Origin: a bacterium
GTDB lineage: Bacteria; Electryoneota; RPQS01
DNA length: 64,000 nucleotides
Direction of reading: 5' to 3'
Assembly: GCA_036504735.1 (NCBI GenBank)
Contig: DASXUQ010000002.1
Coordinates: forward strand, 1-64,000
Shown here: in pieces, positions 60,336-64,000 of the stretch
Position numbering within the stretch: the first letter of the stretch is position 1
Layout: every line of letters begins with the position of its first letter
Program-made: the position numbers and the translations under genes
The notes under the pieces: model-generated
Databases searched by the model: none
Told to the model about the DNA's origin: nothing
Seen by the model: only the letters and a program-made list of their open reading frames with translations

Positions 60336-60376
60336 TCCGTTCCCTTTTGTACTCGAAAGGGAACGGAATCCCTGAC
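60331..60376. repeat. 46-base hairpin repeat, copy 1
   Basis: ATTCCGTTCCCTTT (60334-60347) pairs perfectly with 60356-60369 (14 bp, 8-base loop). Copy 2 (60743-60788) is the same element in inverted orientation. It contains the stop of the GIY-YIG gene and the ribosome-binding site and ATG of htpX. Confidence 0.9.
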
Positions 60377-60697
60377 CACAGCGGCTTCTTCTTCGGCCCA
60401 ATCTGCGGCAAGATCCTTCCATTCGGGATTCGTGCTCTCGATCAATTCGATCTTCTTCTTTCGTGGCCCGTTCTTAAGCTGCTTTTCCCTGCGGATGGCG
60501 TTATGGATATATCTGTAAGCTTCATAGTACACGAGTTGGTCAATGTTGTAGCGCTTGGTGAACCCGACCAATGCCTTGGATTTATGCTCAAATACACGCC
60601 GCCGCAAGCCGCCTGTCACCCCGATGTACAGCCGGCGCGACTTGCAGGCAAGGATATACACATAGAACACGCGGTCGAACATCGAAAAGAGACCCAT
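60332..60697 (-). CDS. GIY-YIG nuclease-domain protein
   Basis: A 121-residue protein with the GIY-YIG fold: FYVYILACKSRRLYIGVTGGLRRRVFEHK, then KRYNIDQLVYYEAYRYIHNAIRREKQLKN and IESTNPEW, like the single-domain UPF0213/YhbQ-type nucleases. The ATG at 60697 has GGAGG upstream. The last 15 residues (VVRDSVPFRVQKGTE) are encoded by the flanking hairpin repeat. The gene splits the usual lemA-htpX pair and is framed by inverted repeats, so it looks like a small insertion. Confidence 0.92.
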   Translation of the reverse strand: MGLFSMFDRVFYVYILACKSRRLYIGVTGGLRRRVFEHKSKALVGFTKRYNIDQLVYYEAYRYIHNAIRREKQLKNGPRKKKIELIESTNPEWKDLAADWAEEEAAVVRDSVPFRVQKGTE

Positions 60698-60742
60698 TGT
60701 CCCTCCGCTGCCCGTTACATTCCAGGGGAAGAAGCTGGCGTT

Positions 60743-60788
60743 GTCAGGGATTCCGTTTCCCTGCGAGTACGCAGGGAAACGGAATGAC
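60743..60788. repeat. 46-base hairpin repeat, copy 2 (inverted)
   Basis: ATTCCGTTTCCCTGC (60750-60764) pairs perfectly with 60771-60785 (15 bp, loop GAGTAC). Relative to copy 1, paired changes keep the stem intact, while the GTCAGGG/GAC ends and the GAGTAC loop are shared. Confidence 0.9.
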
Positions 60789-60818
60789 AAACCAGTGGGT
60801 GATGGCGTCGCAGACGAC

Positions 60819-61370
60819 CTACCGCAGATTCACCTTCACCGGCTCCTTCTCTTCGTCCGGGACCTGATAGAACGGCTCGCGCTGGAAGTTGAAGGTATTG
60901 GCAAAGAGGGACGAGGGGAACATCTCGATCTGGTTATTGAGGCGCATCACCGAGTCATTGTAGTATTGCCGGGCAAAGGCAATCTTGTTCTCGGTGGAGG
61001 ACAGCTCCTCCTGCAATTTAAGCACGTTCTCGTTGGCCTTGAGCTGCGGATAGTTCTCCGCCACGGCAAACAGAGACTTGAGCGCGCCGGTCAGTTGGTT
61101 TTCCGCCGCGGACACCGCCGCCACCCCTTGCGCCGCGAGCGCCTTGCCACGGGCTTCGATCACGCGGGTCAAGGTCTCCTGCTCGTAGGACATATAGTCC
61201 TTGACGGTTTCCACAAGGTTCGGGATCAGATCATGCCGCCGCTTGAGCTGCACATCGATCTGTGCCCACGCGTTGCGAACCTGATTGCGGATCCGCACCA
61301 GTCCATTGTACAGGCCAATCGCCCACAGCACCAGAAACACGATCAGTGCCAGAAATATCAGGCCGAACAT
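60819..61370 (-). CDS. lemA: LemA-family membrane-anchored protein
   Basis: A 183-residue protein with an N-terminal span (residues 2-20) and a helical cytoplasmic or periplasmic domain. NGLVRIRNQVRNAWAQIDVQLKRRHDLIPNLVETVK is the family signature, and YNDSVMRLNNQIEMFPS and the C-terminal F-x-R-E-P-F-Y motif also fit. LemA genes often precede htpX-type proteases; here a GIY-YIG unit lies between. Confidence 0.95.
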   Translation of the reverse strand: MFGLIFLALIVFLVLWAIGLYNGLVRIRNQVRNAWAQIDVQLKRRHDLIPNLVETVKDYMSYEQETLTRVIEARGKALAAQGVAAVSAAENQLTGALKSLFAVAENYPQLKANENVLKLQEELSSTENKIAFARQYYNDSVMRLNNQIEMFPSSLFANTFNFQREPFYQVPDEEKEPVKVNLR

Positions 61371-61637
61371 ATCAAGCCTCCAAAGGGTAAAGACGCGAAC
61401 AGGCGAACGTCTGATACTGCTTCATCGTTCATCATTTATCGTTCAGCGTTTTCTGAAGAAATCCGGGGAAACTTAAATAGCTGAGCTTGCGTTTGTTCAT
61501 CAGTTACCCCTATCTTTAAGATAGAGCGCAGAGCGCGACTCCCAAGCGAGGTGCCCACTCCAAGATATAAAATTCACGGATTTCTGCAAAGGGTAAGCGG
61601 AGCGCAGCTCATCCAACTTTAACTCAACCTTGTTGTC

Positions 61638-62780
61638 ATGATTCCATTTTTGGTCACTGTGATCGGCATTCTCGGCCTGATTCACTGGTTTCTGTATGCC
61701 CGATTAGTTTCCGCCTTTGCCATTTCAGACCCCACCCTGTTGTGGGTCTTACGCTTTCTGGCTGTCTTTCTGGCGGTTTCCTATATCTTAGCCCGGGTTT
61801 GGGAGCGGCATCTGCCCGAGCCGCTTGTCCACGCTATGCATTGGATATCATCGGTTTGGCTGGGGCTGATGTGGGAATTACTTTGGCTGACTTTGCTTTT
61901 CTATGTCATTAAGCTGATTCTGCTGCTCACGGGCTTCTGGGGCAAGCTGGATCCAGCCACCATCCTTGCCATTGGCCGCTATTCGGCCCTCACGGTAATT
62001 GGCGTCGCGGTCCTCCTCGGCTCCTGGGGGATCAAAAATGCCTTCGGGCGGGCAAATGTGATCGAGGTTAAGGTCCCGGTCAAGCACTCCAGCCCGGAAC
62101 TGCGGCACCTGAGAATTGCCTTAGCCTCCGATTTTCACGCCGGGGTAATTATCGGCCCCAAGGAAATTGCCCGGATGTCCCGCCAGATCATGAGCCTCAA
62201 GCCGGATATTATCCTGCTTCCCGGTGACCTCGTGGACCGCAGCGCCGATGACATTATGCATCTTGTCGATTCCTTCAAGCTCATGCAGGCGCCGCTGGGA
62301 ATCTACGGCACCACCGGTAATCATGAGTACTATGCCGGGTTGGAAGGCGCACTGGCCTTCTGCAAGGCGGCGGGCATACAGATGCTGATGAATGAAAAGG
62401 TGGAACTGCCCAACGGTCTGGTGATTGCCGGCATCGAAGACCGTACGGCAATCTCGATGCACCGCTCACGTCCCAGCGTGACACAGTTCCTCGCGGATAT
62501 TCCTGCCGACAAGTCGGTGATTCTGATGAATCATCAGCCGGAAACCCATGAAGCCCTCGAAGCGGGCAAAGCGGGAGCGGACCTGGTGGTATCGGGACAT
62601 ACCCACGGTGGGCAGATTTGGCCGTTTACACTTCTGACCAAAGCTACATACCGCTTCCAGCACGGCTATTACAGCTTGGACGGCAGCGGCCATATTATTG
62701 TTTCGGACGGTATCGGGAACTGGGGTCCGCCCATGCGGTTGAAGGCCCCGCCGGAAATCGTCCTGATTACTCTGGAGTAA
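61638..62780 (+). CDS. Membrane-anchored calcineurin-like metallophosphoesterase
   Basis: A 380-residue protein with four N-terminal spans (about residues 5-25, 35-55, 70-95 and 110-130) and a YkuE/YaeI-like phosphoesterase domain: ALASDFHAG, LLPGDLVDRS, TTGNHEYYAG and VSGHTHGGQIWPF supply the two-metal ligands. It faces either side of the membrane; some relatives act on lipid or nucleotide phosphates. There is no clear Shine-Dalgarno before the ATG. Its stop is three bases before the YHS/ATPase start, so they form one transcript. Confidence 0.92.
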   Translation: MIPFLVTVIGILGLIHWFLYARLVSAFAISDPTLLWVLRFLAVFLAVSYILARVWERHLPEPLVHAMHWISSVWLGLMWELLWLTLLFYVIKLILLLTGFWGKLDPATILAIGRYSALTVIGVAVLLGSWGIKNAFGRANVIEVKVPVKHSSPELRHLRIALASDFHAGVIIGPKEIARMSRQIMSLKPDIILLPGDLVDRSADDIMHLVDSFKLMQAPLGIYGTTGNHEYYAGLEGALAFCKAAGIQMLMNEKVELPNGLVIAGIEDRTAISMHRSRPSVTQFLADIPADKSVILMNHQPETHEALEAGKAGADLVVSGHTHGGQIWPFTLLTKATYRFQHGYYSLDGSGHIIVSDGIGNWGPPMRLKAPPEIVLITLE

Positions 62781-62783
62781 CCG

Positions 62784-62960
62784 ATGGAAGCGCGCAAGAC
62801 CTTAGATCCTGTGTGCGGGATGGAGGTGGACCCCCTTTCCGCCATGTATACCGCGACTTATAAAGACGAAACCTATTACTTCTGCTCGGCGTCATGCAAG
62901 GAAAAATTTCAGGCAAACCCTGAGTCCTTCGCCGGCGGAGGCACCTTCCCAAAACTGTAG
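62784..62960 (+). CDS. YHS-domain metal-binding protein (zero-frame product)
   Basis: A 58-residue ORF with GGAG six bases before its ATG. It is a complete YHS domain (LDPVCGMEVDP at residues 7-17, TYYFCSASCKEKFQANPE near 33-50), with the cysteines that bind Cu or another soft metal. It stops at TAG one codon after CCCAAAA. Either it is a free metal chaperone or it is the N-terminal domain of the ATPase reached by a -1 shift. Confidence 0.85.
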   Translation: MEARKTLDPVCGMEVDPLSAMYTATYKDETYYFCSASCKEKFQANPESFAGGGTFPKL

Positions 62961-64000
62961 ACTCCGCCGCAGAAGAGGCAGAGGCGGCGGAGTACTTCTG
63001 CCCGATGCACCCCGAGGTGGTGTCGGATAAGCCCGGCGTCTGCCCCAAGTGCGGCATGGCGCTGGAACCGCGCGCCGCTCTCGGCGCCGAGACGGAAGGA
63101 GAATCTTCTCACACCCGCAATCTGCGGCGGCGGTTTCTGGTTTGCCTGGTCCTGACCGTGCCAGTGATGGCACTGTCCATGCTCGACATGGTTCCGGCCT
63201 TTCACGGAATGCTTGCGCCACGGCTGAATGCTCTCCTGCAGGCCGTATTGACTGCGCCGGTGGTGCTGTGGGGCGCGATTCCGTTCTATTACAGCGCGTG
63301 GGCCGGACTGAAGGCCCACTCCACGAACATGTACACGCTGATTAGCATTGGCGTGGGTGCGGCTTTTCTGTTCAGCATAGCGGTGCTGGTTGCACCGCAG
63401 ACCTTCGCGCCATCGGCTCACGGGATGCTGCCCGTGTACTTTGACACGGCGGCGGTGATCACCACCCTGATCCTGCTCGGGGAATGGCTGCAACTGGTGG
63501 CGCGGGGTAGAACCTCACAGGCCATCCGCCGTCTGGCCGGCTTGCAGGCCCACAGCGCGCATGTGGTGCGGGACGGACAGGAGATCGAGGTGCCGCTGGT
63601 AAACTTGCGGCTCGATGATCTGCTGCGAATCAAGCCCGGCGAGAAGATTCCCGCCGACGGTGTGGTGGTGGAAGGCAGCGCACTGGCCGATGAAGCGATG
63701 ATCACCGGAGAAAGCGCGCCCGTGCGCAAGACGGCGGGGGATGCGGTGATTGGCGCCACCACCATCAGCGGTGGAACGCTGTTAGTCCGGGCCACGAAAC
63801 TTGGCAAAGATACGCTGCTGGCGCAGATCATCCGGTTGGTGGGTGAGGCGCAGACCTCGCGCGCCCCGGTGCAGAAGCTGGCCGACCGTATTTCAGCGAT
63901 CTTCGTTCCGGCGGTGATGGCCGTGGCCGTTATCACGTTTGCGGCATGGTCGCTGTGGGGACCGGATCCGCGCGCGCTGCACGCCCTGGTCAATGCCGTG
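62784..64000 (+). CDS. Copper-type P-type ATPase, reached by a -1 shift (partial)
   Basis: If ribosomes slip back one base at 62954, the YHS domain continues into SAAEEAEAAE and then YFCPMHPEVV with KPGVCPKCGMALEP, the heavy-metal-binding domain that precedes many CopA-type ATPases. Spans, the A-domain signature MITGESAPVRK and the following transmembrane helix are visible; the window ends before the CPC and DKTGT motifs. No ATG with a ribosome-binding site starts the ATPase frame separately: the first ATG (63005) is inside CPMHP. It would pump Cu(I) or a similar metal out of the cytoplasm. A single-base assembly error or a pseudogene is the alternative. Confidence 0.75.
62948..62993 (+). promoter_or_regulatory. 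Putative programmed -1 ribosomal frameshift signal
   Basis: The heptamer CCCAAAA (62948-62954) is in the X-XXY-YYZ register of the YHS frame (C-CCA-AAA). A 6-base spacer containing the zero-frame TAG follows, then a perfect 10-bp stem ACTCCGCCGC (62961-62970) with 62984-62993 and a 13-base purine-rich loop. GGAGG lies at 62937-62941, six bases upstream of the heptamer, like the upstream stimulator of dnaX-type sites. The ATPase is open exactly in the -1 frame. Confidence 0.7.

Noticed and set aside
62767-63993. Minus-strand frames opposite the P-type ATPase
   Set aside because: The plus-strand ATPase motifs (CPMHPEV, TGESAPV) are unmistakable; the opposite frames are shadows.
1-64000. CRISPR arrays, tRNA or rRNA genes, replication origin
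   Set aside because: I looked through the spacers and saw no regularly spaced direct repeats, no cloverleaf with a T-loop GGTTCRA-type sequence and no rRNA-like sequence. Short or divergent examples could be missed by eye.

Overview
The window reads as chromosomal DNA of an uncultured, GC-rich, Gram-negative bacterium of the FCB (Fibrobacteres-Chlorobi-Bacteroidetes) superphylum or a neighbouring candidate phylum. The main evidence is a set of secreted proteins that end in a Por/type IX-like sorting domain (an N-YPNPFN strand, a tail of GVYxxRL type and a basic last residue), plus many lipoproteins and an outer-membrane barrel. I cannot name the phylum from the sequence. Almost every gene is on the minus strand. 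The plus-strand genes are at 7115, 61638 and 62784.

Layout: 1-8056 holds a lipoprotein and an oxidative pentose-phosphate cluster (pip-zwf-opcA-pgl with overlapping stops and starts, and gnd next door). 8143-16031 is a block of five type IX-like secreted proteins, four of them related by shared anchor-J, P-domain and sorting modules. 16097-18448 has an acetyltransferase, a thiolase and an unknown gene. 18449-21292 is an accessory island with a Gp37/Gp68-type three-cysteine protein (DUF5131), a lower-GC DUF4062 protein, and several repeats. 21293-31525 has an S9 peptidase, an overlapping operon (hydroxybutyryl-CoA dehydrogenase, a degenerate dehydrogenase partner, an ABC transporter), a TPR-thioredoxin protein and envelope proteins. 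31542-43421 holds two toxin-antitoxin pairs (HicAB, PIN/HTH), a chain of overlapping housekeeping genes (nadE-rsmI-VOC-uracil glycosylase), lysine 6-aminotransferase, bacterioferritin and small stress or envelope proteins. 43469-44142 is a frameshifted REP-associated transposase between inverted REP hairpins. 44165-53126 holds an aldehyde dehydrogenase, an RRM protein, more secreted proteins and a Lys4-like homoaconitase. 53211-58343 encodes two paralogous membrane-bound SpoIIE-type phosphatases. 58430-61370 holds a second REP transposase with its repeats and a lemA/htpX pair split by a GIY-YIG nuclease gene bracketed by inverted hairpins. 61638-64000 has a membrane metallophosphoesterase followed by a copper-type P-type ATPase that runs off the end.

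The most notable signal is at 62948-62993. The 58-codon YHS metal-binding ORF ends one codon after a CCCAAAA heptamer. A 6-nt spacer and a perfect 10-bp GC-rich stem follow, and the P-type ATPase is open in exactly the -1 frame. This has the layout of a programmed -1 ribosomal frameshift that would yield a small YHS protein and the full transporter from one gene. The second theme is small hairpin repeats coupled to nuclease or transposase genes: two HUH transposases with REPs, and the GIY-YIG unit whose repeat supplies both its own stop codon and the ribosome-binding site and start codon of htpX.
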